Positions 1-7,420 of a stretch of DNA of 13,005 bases are shown piece after piece. Within the stretch, counting starts at the first letter, position 1, and each line of letters opens with the position of its first letter. The translations under genes and the position numbers were made by a program. Location of the stretch: the NCBI GenBank assembly GCA_021817185.1, contig JAKAVU010000043.1:1-13005 (forward strand). Direction: 5' to 3'. The notes beneath the pieces were generated by a model that saw nothing but the letters and a program-made list of their open reading frames with translations, was not told the origin of the DNA and searched no databases. Origin of the DNA: a bacterium. Its GTDB lineage: Bacteria; Chloroflexota; Dormibacteria; UBA8260; Bog-877.

Positions 1-506
1 ACCAGTACAACGTGGCCCGCAACTCGCTGCAGGTGGTGCCCCCCGACGTCGCCTTCATCATGAACGCGATGCTGTCCAACAACAACAACCGGATCCAGGA
101 CTTCGGGCCCTACGCCCACCTCACCCTGCCGGGGAGGCCGGTCTCGGCCAAGACCGGGACCTCCGACAAGCAGAATGCCTCGGGCCAGTACAGCAACAAC
201 ATCGAGGACAACTGGACCTTCGGCTGGACGCCGCAGCTGGTGACGGGGGTCTGGGTGGGCAACCCGGACGGCAAGACCCTCAGCAGCGTCACCTCCGGGA
301 TCAGCGGAGCCGCTCCCCTGTGGCAGGACTACATGGAGAAGGCGCTGGCGGGCCAGCCGGTGATGTGGTACGCCAAACCGGCCGACGTGGTGCAGGTGGG
401 CTACGGGCCCTACCCCTACTACTACCTCCCCAACACGGTCAACAACGCCTTCGCACCGGTGAACTGTCCAGCCGCCTACCAGGTGAACTGGAACGGCAGC
501 TGCTGA
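1..506 (+). CDS. Penicillin-binding protein, transpeptidase C-terminus (partial, 5' end outside window)
   Basis: The reading frame is open from the left edge and ends with TGA at 504-506, so only about the last 167 residues are present. The frame carries K-T-G-T (codons 150-161) inside a PVSAKTGTSD context, the third motif of the penicillin-binding transpeptidase domain that cross-links peptidoglycan outside the membrane. The following DNWTFGWTPQLVTGVWVGNPDG stretch is typical of the strands after KTGT in class A (bifunctional glycosyltransferase/transpeptidase) proteins. The SxxK and SxN motifs must lie upstream. The tail is rich in Tyr and Asn, with two Cys in the last 20 or so residues. 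A GTG at 12-14 is in frame but is certainly internal. The gene converges on the catabolic cluster and is probably functionally unrelated to it. Class A versus class B is inferred, since the glycosyltransferase domain is not visible. Confidence 0.88.
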   Translation, partial: QYNVARNSLQVVPPDVAFIMNAMLSNNNNRIQDFGPYAHLTLPGRPVSAKTGTSDKQNASGQYSNNIEDNWTFGWTPQLVTGVWVGNPDGKTLSSVTSGISGAAPLWQDYMEKALAGQPVMWYAKPADVVQVGYGPYPYYYLPNTVNNAFAPVNCPAAYQVNWNGSC

Positions 507-510
507 GACC

Positions 511-546
511 GCGGGTCCCCGGACATCCCGGGTGGCGCCGGACCGC
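511..546. terminator. Possible bidirectional terminator between convergent genes
   Basis: The 49-base gap between two convergent stop codons holds a nested inverted repeat. The outer arms are GCGGGTCC (511-518) and GGACCGC (540-546), with one bulged G. The inner arms are CCCGG and CCGGG, around ACATC. It could end transcription from both sides. There is no T-run on either side, so the call rests on location and pairing only. Confidence 0.3.
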
Positions 547-555
547 TGAGGGAAG

Positions 556-1527
556 TCAGCTCCGAGCCGGCACTCCGATCCCGAGCAGCGGGTCCCCGGC
601 CTTCACCGCCAGCGAGGTGACCAGGAAGACCACCACGCCGGAGGCATCGGCCCTGATCGTCGACAGCGGCTCCCCGAAGATGTCGCGCAACTCCCCCACC
701 ACCTCTCCCTGCTCGACGCGATCACCGACTGCGATCTGCGGGTGGTAGGTGGCGGAGACATCGGTCCTGGTCCAGACCATCTCGTCCATGGCCTCGGGCA
801 GGGGAGGTCTCTCTCCGACCGGGTCGATCATGCCCAGTTCCGCGAGCACGTTCTCAAGGCCGCGAAGGTGGCGGTTCACCGAGGGCTCGTCGCAGATCCC
901 CTGCTGGCCCACCTCCGCGATGATCGCGGGCACCCCGAGCAAGGCGGCGGTCGCGTAGGCCGCGCCGGGTACCGACTCCGGCTCGACCCCGAGACTGTGC
1001 TCGAAGCCGTAGGCCTCTGACAGCTCGCGCGACCGGCGGGCGACATCCGGGTCGCCGGCTTTGGTCCACAGGGTGAAGGGGCTGAGCGCCTCGATGAGAT
1101 CGCCGCAGTGAGCGTCCACATAGGCATCGGAGCCCGTGATCAGGTTCTCCACCAGGAAGGCCGCCACCTTTTCGGCGGGACCGCCGGCGGAGCTGCCCGG
1201 GAAGACGCGGTTCAGGTTGCGGCCATCGCGAGGGTTCACGTAGATCGAGCGCTCGTAGAACCCCGGGGAGTTCACCAGCAGCACCGCCACGACCGTGCCC
1301 CGCAGCCGAGCCGGGTCCAGCCGGCGGGTGAGCCGGGTGACCGCCTCGATGGGGACGTACTCGGCGGCGTGCATGCCACTGGTCACCGCCAGGGTGGGCC
1401 CTGGCCTGGAGCCACGGACCACCACGGCCGGCAGCTCCCAGACAGGGGAGATGCCTGGCACCGGGACCCAGCCACGCCGGGTCTCACCCGCATTCGCGGT
1501 CAGTTCAGCAATGCCTGTTCTGGACAC
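556..1527 (-). CDS. Aspartoacylase / succinylglutamate desuccinylase-like zinc hydrolase
   Basis: A 323-aa protein of the AstE/AspA (M14-like) superfamily, zinc enzymes that hydrolyse an N-acyl amino acid or similar amide. The zinc site is complete: GMHAAE (51-56; His53 and Glu56), His140 in DAHCGD, and catalytic Glu205 in IAEVGQ. The DGRNLNR segment (101-107) is the carboxylate-binding arginine region. Residues about 250-323 form a small beta-rich domain resembling a barrel-sandwich (QIAVGDRVEQGEVVGEL), normal in this bacterial branch. The GTG start is supported by AGGAGGT five bases upstream. It is the last gene of the - strand series, 98 bases after the DUF885 gene and with its own strong ribosome site. 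The exact acyl substrate is unknown. The family also contains ectoine-derivative deacetylases, but nothing around it suggests ectoine metabolism. Confidence 0.88.
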   Translation of the reverse strand: MSRTGIAELTANAGETRRGWVPVPGISPVWELPAVVVRGSRPGPTLAVTSGMHAAEYVPIEAVTRLTRRLDPARLRGTVVAVLLVNSPGFYERSIYVNPRDGRNLNRVFPGSSAGGPAEKVAAFLVENLITGSDAYVDAHCGDLIEALSPFTLWTKAGDPDVARRSRELSEAYGFEHSLGVEPESVPGAAYATAALLGVPAIIAEVGQQGICDEPSVNRHLRGLENVLAELGMIDPVGERPPLPEAMDEMVWTRTDVSATYHPQIAVGDRVEQGEVVGELRDIFGEPLSTIRADASGVVVFLVTSLAVKAGDPLLGIGVPARS

Positions 1528-1532
1528 CTGCG

Positions 1533-1539
1533 ACCTCCT
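1533..1539 (-). promoter_or_regulatory. Ribosome binding site for the aspartoacylase-like gene
   Basis: The - strand reads AGGAGGT, a near-perfect anti-16S match, five bases before the GTG at 1525-1527. It decides this start and suggests the gene is translated independently of the DUF885 gene upstream. Confidence 0.75.
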
Positions 1540-1588
1540 CTTGGGTGCACGCTCGCACCTCTACCGAAACCAAACTACACGGCCCCCC

Positions 1589-1604
1589 CTGCCGGCCGCG
1601 GCAG
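1589..1604 (-). terminator. Possible weak terminator hairpin after the DUF885 gene
   Basis: CTGCCG (1589-1594) and CGGCAG (1599-1604) pair around a 4-base loop, 21 bases after the DUF885 stop. On the - strand it is followed by a G-run and then TAGTTTGGTTT, which is T-rich for this DNA but not a classical U-tract. The rest of the 98-base gap (1528-1625) shows no convincing promoter. Confidence 0.25.
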
Positions 1605-1625
1605 TCCGCCCAGCGCCGGCATGGT

Positions 1626-3320
1626 TCATGCGCGAACAGACTGCTGCCAGCGGTCGACCACCTGCCTCAGCACCGCCAGGGGCACCGCCCCCTGTCCCAG
1701 GACCGCTCCGTGGAAGCCCCTCCGGTCGAACCGGTCCTTCAGCGCCCGCTCTGAGTCCCGGCGCAGCCGCACGATCTCCTGCCGTCCGATCATGTACGCC
1801 AGCGCCTGCCCGGGCCAGGCGATGTAGCGGTTGACCTCATTGTTCACGTTCGACATGGTCGTCGCCGTGTTCTGCCACATGAACTCCACCGCCTGGTGGC
1901 GCGACCACCCCAGCTGATGCATCCCGGTATCCACCACCAGCCGGCAGGCGCGGAGGGCATCGAAGGAGAGCATGCCCAAGCGCTGCAGGTCGGAAGTGTA
2001 CAGCCCCATCTCGTCGGCCAGGCGTTCGCTGTAGAGGCCCCAGCCCTCCACGTACGCACAGAGCTGGGCGTCCAGGTAGCGCCGGTACTTGGGGAGCTGC
2101 GTGAGCCGCTGCGCCGAGGCGATCTGGAGGTGATGGCCGGGCACGCTCTCGTGAAAGGCGAGCGCCTCGTACTCGTAGACGAACCGGGTCTCGGGAGCGG
2201 TGGTCAGCACGCAGTGGGCCCCCGGCCGCCCGGCCTCGGAGGGACCGCGGTAGTAGGCCATGGCCGCATTGCCGGACTCCACCGGGTCGATCTCCTCCAC
2301 CACACAATCGGCGATCTCCATGGTGGGGAAGTAGCCGTCGCGAGCCGCCTCGGCCCGGATCAGGGCCGACCTGACCACGTCGACGATCTGCTGGGATCCG
2401 CTGAAACGCAGGGCGGGATCCTCGCGCAGTCGGCGACGCACCTCGGCAGGGTCGCTCCCACCGAACACCCTCCCGCCCACCTCGCCCCACTCCTCCTCGA
2501 GTTCCGCGAGCACGTCCAGGCCCACCTGGTGAATCTGTTCGGGAGATAGCTCCGTGGTGGTGTGACGCCGAACCGCGCGCCGGTACGCCTCCTGGCCCCC
2601 TGGGATGAAGCCGATGCCAACCTCACTCTCCGGGCGCGCGGTGGGCAGCAGCTCATCGCGGAGTCCGGCCATGAGCCGGGCCATCGCCGGCCGCACCGCG
2701 TCTGAGAGCAGATCCCGGGCCGCCTCGCGGTCACTGGGCCGGGCGGCGCCCGAGCTGAGCAGGGGTGCCAGCAACCGGTCGTGAGGCAGTGGGCGGTTGA
2801 GATGGCCCTCCAGCTGCTCGACCGCCTGGGCCACCCCGACCGAGGTGGAGAATCTGCCGGATGCAGCGCTCTGGCGATAGCGGTCGAGGATCCGGTCGAA
2901 GAAGTCGGGAAGCTGCCGGAGCCGCTCCAGGTAATCAGCGACCGCTGCGGGGCTGTCAAGCGGCGCGGTGGGGATCGCCTGGAAGGCGATCGCCTGAGGT
3001 GAGACGTATGCGCCCGCGGAGGCGTTGGCGGCCCAAACCCCGTCCTCCAACTCAGTTCGCAGTGAGCGCGCGAGCTCCGTCATCACGGCCACGTTGGTGG
3101 CTTCCGGTTCCGAGAGCTGTTTCCCAGAGATGGCCGAGAGCTCAGCCTCAATGTGGCGAAGCCGCCGCACCGATTCGTCCTGTGCCTCCCCCCGGAGATC
3201 GGGAACTCTGGCGTCGTAGCCCGCCACCCCCAGCACGGTGGCCGAGAGCGGGTCGGCCGAGTGCATGGCATCGAAGAACTCATCGTTTAGGTGGGCGAGT
3301 CGCTCCGAGGCTGTGATCAT
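1626..3320 (-). CDS. DUF885 family metallohydrolase (probable peptidase)
   Basis: A 564-aa protein of the DUF885 family, a usual length for it. The family signature is clear: HESVPGHH at 390-397 is an HExxxGHH zinc-binding motif, followed by YVEGWGLYSE (423-432), which supplies a further conserved Glu, and the C-terminal WPGQALAYMIG (502-512). Members are mostly helical, resemble M2/M3/M32 metallopeptidases in fold, and are often annotated as putative dipeptidyl carboxypeptidases, with little biochemistry. There is no signal peptide, so it is probably cytoplasmic. The ATG start overlaps the stop of the M20 gene in an ATGA. There is no clear ribosome binding site of its own, which indicates translational coupling to that gene. 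A role in cutting peptides imported by the cluster is inferred. Confidence 0.9.
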   Translation of the reverse strand: MITASERLAHLNDEFFDAMHSADPLSATVLGVAGYDARVPDLRGEAQDESVRRLRHIEAELSAISGKQLSEPEATNVAVMTELARSLRTELEDGVWAANASAGAYVSPQAIAFQAIPTAPLDSPAAVADYLERLRQLPDFFDRILDRYRQSAASGRFSTSVGVAQAVEQLEGHLNRPLPHDRLLAPLLSSGAARPSDREAARDLLSDAVRPAMARLMAGLRDELLPTARPESEVGIGFIPGGQEAYRRAVRRHTTTELSPEQIHQVGLDVLAELEEEWGEVGGRVFGGSDPAEVRRRLREDPALRFSGSQQIVDVVRSALIRAEAARDGYFPTMEIADCVVEEIDPVESGNAAMAYYRGPSEAGRPGAHCVLTTAPETRFVYEYEALAFHESVPGHHLQIASAQRLTQLPKYRRYLDAQLCAYVEGWGLYSERLADEMGLYTSDLQRLGMLSFDALRACRLVVDTGMHQLGWSRHQAVEFMWQNTATTMSNVNNEVNRYIAWPGQALAYMIGRQEIVRLRRDSERALKDRFDRRGFHGAVLGQGAVPLAVLRQVVDRWQQSVRA

Positions 3321-4696
3321 GCCGAAGTCGCCGGAGTGGGCCGCGGGGTCGGCTGTGGCAGCCGCTGCTCGAGCTTGCGCAACAGCGACTCCCAGGCCCG
3401 CATCCCCTCGCTGAGACGCCGGATCCGGAGAAACTCATTGGGGGCGTGCAGACGCTCGTCCGCGGTCGAGAACGAGAAGAACAGGGTCTTACAGCCGAGC
3501 GCTCGGGCAAACAGATCGGTCGCTGGCACACTGCCCCCGATCTTGGCGTAGAGCACGGGCTTGGTGGGATAGACCTCGGCGAGAGCGTCGGCGGCGGCTC
3601 GGACCGCGGGATGATCTGCGGGGATCGTATAGGCGGGCACCGAGCCGGGGTCCGGTAAGACTCGCACACGCACACCCAGGGGCGCCACCGCCATGATCCG
3701 CTCCGAGACCGCCCCCAGCACCGCCTTGGGGTCCTGCCCCTCCACCAGGCGGCACGAGATGTGGGCGCGGGCGAGATGCGGGATCACGGTGTACTTGCCC
3801 CCCGCCTCGAGGCCGTTCACCTCCAGCGTCGGGCGCTCCCACAGCCGCTCGAGGGTGCTGTAGCCCGGTTCGCCCCATGGCTCCGGCACTCCCAGGTCAC
3901 TGGCGTAGGCCGCCTCATCGAAATCGACCGCGGCGATCTCCGCGCGCCGCGCCGGGCTCAGCGGGGGTATGCCGCGGTAGAAGCCCGGCACCGAGACCGC
4001 GCCATCGAGGTGGTGCAGCCCGGCCACGATCGCTGCCAGCGCCGACGCGGGGTTGGCGACGGTGCCACCGTAGCGACCCGAATGGAGATCTTCGCTGGCC
4101 CCGGCCACCTCCACGGTGAGGCTGACCAGCCCCTTGGAGCCCAGCGAGATCGACGGCTCGTCGGGCCGCCACATCGCGCCGTCCGCCGACACCACGAGCG
4201 CCGCGCCCATCTGTGCCGCCCGCTCCCGCAGGAAACCCGGCAGGTTGGGGCTGCCGATCTCCTCCTCCCCCTCGAACAGAAACCTTAGATTGACCGGGAG
4301 CCCGCCCTCCTGTTGGAGGAAGGCCTGCACCACCTTGAGCACCATGTAGACCGGCCCCTTGTCGTCCGATATCCCGCGGCCGCGCGCCACCTCGCCGTCT
4401 CGGGTGAGCTCGAACGGAGGGGAGAGCCACTCGCCGGAGTCCCCGGTGGGCTGGACATCATAGTGCCCGTAGACCAGGATCGTCGGCGCCTCTGGCCGTT
4501 CCAACCACTCGCCGACCACAACGGGGTGTCCGGCGGTCTCCTCCACCCGGCCATGGCAGGATGCCAGCTGTCGTGCCACCCACTCCGCACCTCTTCGCAT
4601 GGTCGCCGGGTCCGCGTCGCGGCTGATGGTGGGAATGGCGACGTACTCCCCGAGCTCGCCGAGGTAGCGGTCGGGGTCGGAGTTAAAAGAGAGCAC
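3317..4696 (-). CDS. M20 family metallopeptidase (carnosinase/PepV-like dipeptidase)
   Basis: A 459-aa di-zinc dipeptidase of the M20 CNDP-like branch, at the expected length. Metal and catalytic residues are all present: GHYDVQP (77-83; His78 and Asp80), SDDKG (110-114; bridging Asp111), EGEEEIGS (142-149; probable base Glu145 and ligand Glu146), Asp172 in SADGAMW, and His417 in LHAPNE. The lid/dimerisation domain lies in about 190-310, with LHSGRYGG at 204-211. The GTG start is fixed by an in-frame TAG three codons upstream (4706-4708). It overlaps the end of the SDR gene by 14 bases and shares an ATGA with the DUF885 gene. The C-terminus is Pro-rich. It probably cleaves dipeptides or N-acyl amino acids in the cytoplasm; which one cannot be told. 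Confidence 0.92.
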   Translation of the reverse strand: MLSFNSDPDRYLGELGEYVAIPTISRDADPATMRRGAEWVARQLASCHGRVEETAGHPVVVGEWLERPEAPTILVYGHYDVQPTGDSGEWLSPPFELTRDGEVARGRGISDDKGPVYMVLKVVQAFLQQEGGLPVNLRFLFEGEEEIGSPNLPGFLRERAAQMGAALVVSADGAMWRPDEPSISLGSKGLVSLTVEVAGASEDLHSGRYGGTVANPASALAAIVAGLHHLDGAVSVPGFYRGIPPLSPARRAEIAAVDFDEAAYASDLGVPEPWGEPGYSTLERLWERPTLEVNGLEAGGKYTVIPHLARAHISCRLVEGQDPKAVLGAVSERIMAVAPLGVRVRVLPDPGSVPAYTIPADHPAVRAAADALAEVYPTKPVLYAKIGGSVPATDLFARALGCKTLFFSFSTADERLHAPNEFLRIRRLSEGMRAWESLLRKLEQRLPQPTPRPTPATSA

Positions 4697-5381
4697 TGCC
4701 GCCGTCTATCGAGAGGGTCTGCCCGGTTATCCAGGAGGAGCGCTCCGAGCAGAAGAAGCGCACCCCGTGGGCGATGTCCTCGGCCGCGCCCAGACGCCCG
4801 ACCGCGATCCCCGCGAGCACCCGGGCCTGACCCTCCTCCCCGTAGCTCTCCCACTGGGCCCGGCTGGTGGGATTGGAGAGGATGAAGCCGGGGGCGATGC
4901 AGTTGACCGTGATCCCGAACCGGCCCAGCTCGTGCGCCATCTGCCGGGTGAATCCGATCTGCCCCGCCTTGGCTGAGGCATAGGCCTGGATGCCGGTCAG
5001 GCTCACGCTGCGGCCCGCGCCGGAGGAGATGTTCACGATCCTCCCCCAGCCCCTCTGCTTCATCCCCGCGACGACCGCCCGGGTGCAGTGAAAGGCGCCG
5101 GTGAGATTGGCGTCCACCACCGCGTGCCAAGCCTGGTCGGTGATCTCCTCCAACGGGGAGAAGGTCTGGCCGCAGACGCCGCCGGCATTGTTGACCAGGA
5201 TGTCAACCTGGGGCAGCGAGCCGAAGTAGCGATCGACCTGGGCGGAATCGGTCACATCCACCTGATCCTTGTCGATCCCGTGGACCACGATCCCGTCGGC
5301 TTGAAGCGCGGCGACGATGGCCGCTCCGATCCCATGCACCGTCCCGGTGACCACCGCCACCCTCGCCGCAGCCGCGCTCAT
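4683..5381 (-). CDS. SDR family NAD(P)-dependent oxidoreductase
   Basis: A 232-aa classical short-chain dehydrogenase. The cofactor motif TGxxxGIG is at 12-19, NNAGG at 64-68, Asn92 in the structural helix, Ser119/Ser120 in NISSGAG, and the catalytic Tyr134-x3-Lys138. PGF follows at 164-166, and the SIDGG near the C-terminus is typical of FabG-like members. A FabG-like or 3-hydroxyacid/3-hydroxybutyrate-type activity is possible; sequence alone does not fix the substrate. It starts with ATG, preceded by GGGGAGGAG about six bases upstream. It is the first gene of the SDR-M20-DUF885 overlapping block and lies 133 bases after the RraA-like gene. The context suggests oxidation or reduction of a hydroxy- or oxo-acid released by the neighbouring hydrolases. 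Confidence 0.9.
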   Translation of the reverse strand: MSAAAARVAVVTGTVHGIGAAIVAALQADGIVVHGIDKDQVDVTDSAQVDRYFGSLPQVDILVNNAGGVCGQTFSPLEEITDQAWHAVVDANLTGAFHCTRAVVAGMKQRGWGRIVNISSGAGRSVSLTGIQAYASAKAGQIGFTRQMAHELGRFGITVNCIAPGFILSNPTSRAQWESYGEEGQARVLAGIAVGRLGAAEDIAHGVRFFCSERSSWITGQTLSIDGGSALF

Positions 5382-5428
5382 CCTCTGCTCCTCCCCGCTC
5401 CCGACCGCAGCCTCAGCGCCCTGCCGGG

Positions 5429-5458
5429 CGACCAGTTTAGAAGTCTCGCCGCTGGTCG
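5429..5458. promoter_or_regulatory. Perfect inverted repeat, possible operator
   Basis: CGACCAG (5429-5435) and CTGGTCG (5452-5458) form a perfect 7-base inverted repeat separated by 16 bases. On the - strand the spacer contains TTCTAAA, the only AT-rich patch in this gap and loosely like a -10 element. The repeat is about 48 bases before the SDR start, where an operator-plus-promoter for the SDR-M20-DUF885 block would be expected. It could equally be a hairpin after the RraA-like gene. There is no good -35 match. Confidence 0.3.
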
Positions 5459-5514
5459 GGCGGAACTGCCGGAGGGGATTCCACCCCAGGGTCGGCTGTT
5501 CATCGGGGCGCTGA

Positions 5515-6171
5515 TCACGACCGCCCAGGGAGCAACCGCTCGATCACGGTGGGGATCGCGGTCAAGGGAATGAAGGCGACCCCGGAGCAGTCGGCCACCA
5601 CCAGGTCTCCGGGATGGACCTGCACTCCGCCGCAGGCGATCGCCTGATTGATCCCGGTGGCCTCCAGCCGGCCCACCCCGCTGCGAGGGCTGACGGCCCG
5701 CGACCACACGACCAGGTCTGCTTCCGCGATCTCTGCCAGGTCGCGGATCGCCCCGTCCACGATCGCCCCCTTCACCCCGGCCGCGCGCAGCGCCCGCGCC
5801 CCCTGGCCGCCCAGGATCGACGCGTCGCCCGCGGCGGCCACGACCAGGATGTCGCCGGGCCCCGCCATCGCAGCCACGGTGTGATGGGCCAGACGTCCCT
5901 GGGGCGGTGCCGAGCGCTCGCGCTCAGGTAGGTATGAGAGGGTGAGAGCGTGGCCGATGACGGTCTTGTCGCCGGTGCGATGTTGCATGGCGTCCCCGCC
6001 GACGGCGGTGGTCAGCCCCAGCTGATCCAGGATGTCACTCACCTCGCTGGCGATCGAGGTCAGGCGGCCGAGTCGATCGAGCAGCCCGGGCTCGAGCCGT
6101 GTGAAGCTGGCGTGGGCCAGCGCCTGTGGTCGGTGCCACCCGACCGCCGAGCCCGGCCCGGCCTCAACCAC
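5515..6171 (-). CDS. RraA family protein, HMG/CHA aldolase-type
   Basis: A 218-aa protein of the RraA/4-hydroxy-4-methyl-2-oxoglutarate aldolase fold. The aldolase consensus G-x20-R-D-x2-E/D is complete: Gly122, Arg143, Asp144 and Glu147, within GAIVDGAIRDLAE. The N-terminal VSDILDQLGL and the late VQVHPGDLVVADCSGV are also family hallmarks. True aldolases of this type are divalent-metal enzymes that split 4-hydroxy-2-oxo acids to pyruvate plus a second oxo-acid; relatives include oxaloacetate decarboxylases and the RNase E inhibitor RraA. I chose the GTG at 6169-6171, which overlaps the M19 stop by 8 bases and has TGGAGG ten bases upstream. The frame runs on to 6255, but that extension lies inside the M19 gene and has shadow-like composition. 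The catabolic context favours an aldolase or decarboxylase over an RNase regulator. Confidence 0.82.
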   Translation of the reverse strand: MVEAGPGSAVGWHRPQALAHASFTRLEPGLLDRLGRLTSIASEVSDILDQLGLTTAVGGDAMQHRTGDKTVIGHALTLSYLPERERSAPPQGRLAHHTVAAMAGPGDILVVAAAGDASILGGQGARALRAAGVKGAIVDGAIRDLAEIAEADLVVWSRAVSPRSGVGRLEATGINQAIACGGVQVHPGDLVVADCSGVAFIPLTAIPTVIERLLPGRS

Positions 6172-7420
6172 CGGCCGCAGGCCTCCAGGCCTCCTCCAGC
6201 ATCCGCAGGATGTTGCCCCCCGCGGCCAGCCTGATGTCCTGGTCCGTGTAGCCATGCACGACCAGCCAGCGCAGGATGTTGGGGAAGGTCTCGGCAGGAC
6301 TCTCCAGGCCGTCCACCCACTGCACCCGCTCGATCGGCAGCGGCGAGGGTGGCAGCTGCTGGCCGAAGCGCTCCGCCATCACCCGGTGCAGGCCCACGTG
6401 GTCGCCGAAGAGGGTGTCGGGACCGAACGCCACATGCTCCAGCCCGACCAGCTCGCAGCAGTACTCGAAATGCGCCATGTAGCTGTCGATCGAGTGGCGA
6501 CGATGGTGCTCGGTCAGAGTGGTGTGCGGCGCTGCCTCGATGCCAATCACCCCGCCCGACTCGGCACAGGCGCGAATCACGTCGTCCGGCTTCATCCTGG
6601 CGGTCGGCCAGAGCGAGCGCGCCCCCGCGTGCGAGATTGATACCGGCGCCGAGCTGGCGGCGATGGTGTCCAGGGTGGTCCGGTCCCCGGCATGGGAGCA
6701 GTCGATCAGGATCCCCAGCTGGTTCATCCGCCTGACCGCTCGCCGGCCGAACGCGGTGAGCCCCGCGTCGGTCTGCTCCGCCAGGCCACTCCCCAGAAGG
6801 TTGGCCTCGCTGTAGGTCACCCCGACCGATCGGATGCCGAAGCCGTAGAGGATGTCCAGGCGATCCAGCTCGTTCTCGATGGGAGCCGCGGACTCGATCG
6901 CCAGCACCAGCCCCAGCTGGCCGCGCCGGCGGGCCGCCGCGAAGTCCTCCAGCCGGCGGATCACCGTCACGTAGTCCTGGTGGGCCAGGTCGCACAGGCG
7001 CATGCCCAGGTCGACCAGCGTGTCATCCCACTTCCAGCCCGCCAGCGAGGTGATCTGCCCCTCGCCATCGGCCAGGTTGTCGAAGACAGCGTCGAGCCCG
7101 GAACGGCTGAGGCCCAAATAGCCAGTGAAGTCGCGCCCGTGGCGCCGGTACTCGAAGAGCTGGTCGATGTCCTTGGGCATCACCGAGGGGTGGTCATGCA
7201 AGGAGATGATCGGACCCTCGCCCAGCAGACGCTGCACCCTCTGCTCCTGGTCCGGCGAGGTCGCGACCGCCACCGACGGCACCCGCTCCAGCTCCTCGGC
7301 GAGCTCGAACTCGCGAAAGTCGACGCCGGGCGTGAGGTACTGGTAGGAGCGATAGCCGGAATAGGCGGCCGCCTTGGGCGGAGCCCCCTCCGGCTCGGGC
7401 CCGGGCCGGGGCCCGCTCAT
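6164..7420 (-). CDS. M19 family (membrane dipeptidase-like) metallohydrolase with HxH motif
   Basis: A 418-aa TIM-barrel dipeptidase of the renal dipeptidase (M19) family. Recognisable ligands are Glu176 (AIES), His243 (IDCSHAGD), His264 (SISHAGAR) and Asp335 (FGPD). The C-terminal GGNILRMLEEAW matches the family ending GxNxLRVxE. The first motif, HxD in the family (HND), reads His75-Asp76-His77 here, so the third position is His. There is an extra N-terminal stretch of about 65 residues (YSGYRSYQYLTPGVDF) and no signal peptide, so it is probably cytoplasmic despite the family name. The ATG forms an ATGA overlap with the dehydrogenase stop, with AAGGTG eight bases upstream. M19 enzymes cleave dipeptides, including those with D- or dehydro-residues; this divergent member may do something related. 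Confidence 0.85.
   Translation of the reverse strand: MSGPRPGPEPEGAPPKAAAYSGYRSYQYLTPGVDFREFELAEELERVPSVAVATSPDQEQRVQRLLGEGPIISLHDHPSVMPKDIDQLFEYRRHGRDFTGYLGLSRSGLDAVFDNLADGEGQITSLAGWKWDDTLVDLGMRLCDLAHQDYVTVIRRLEDFAAARRRGQLGLVLAIESAAPIENELDRLDILYGFGIRSVGVTYSEANLLGSGLAEQTDAGLTAFGRRAVRRMNQLGILIDCSHAGDRTTLDTIAASSAPVSISHAGARSLWPTARMKPDDVIRACAESGGVIGIEAAPHTTLTEHHRRHSIDSYMAHFEYCCELVGLEHVAFGPDTLFGDHVGLHRVMAERFGQQLPPSPLPIERVQWVDGLESPAETFPNILRWLVVHGYTDQDIRLAAGGNILRMLEEAWRPAAGG

Noticed and set aside
1108..1834. Overlapping + strand open frames of about 180-240 codons over the aspartoacylase-like gene start and the DUF885 gene end
   Set aside because: They have low-complexity Pro/Arg/Ala composition, no ribosome site and no family resemblance. 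They are shadows of the two real - strand genes.
5590..5931. Possible assignment of the RraA-like gene as the RNase E regulator or menaquinone methyltransferase
   Set aside because: The complete G-x20-R-D-x2-E pattern and the catabolic neighbourhood fit the aldolase-type branch better. The methyltransferase name is an old annotation error for this fold.
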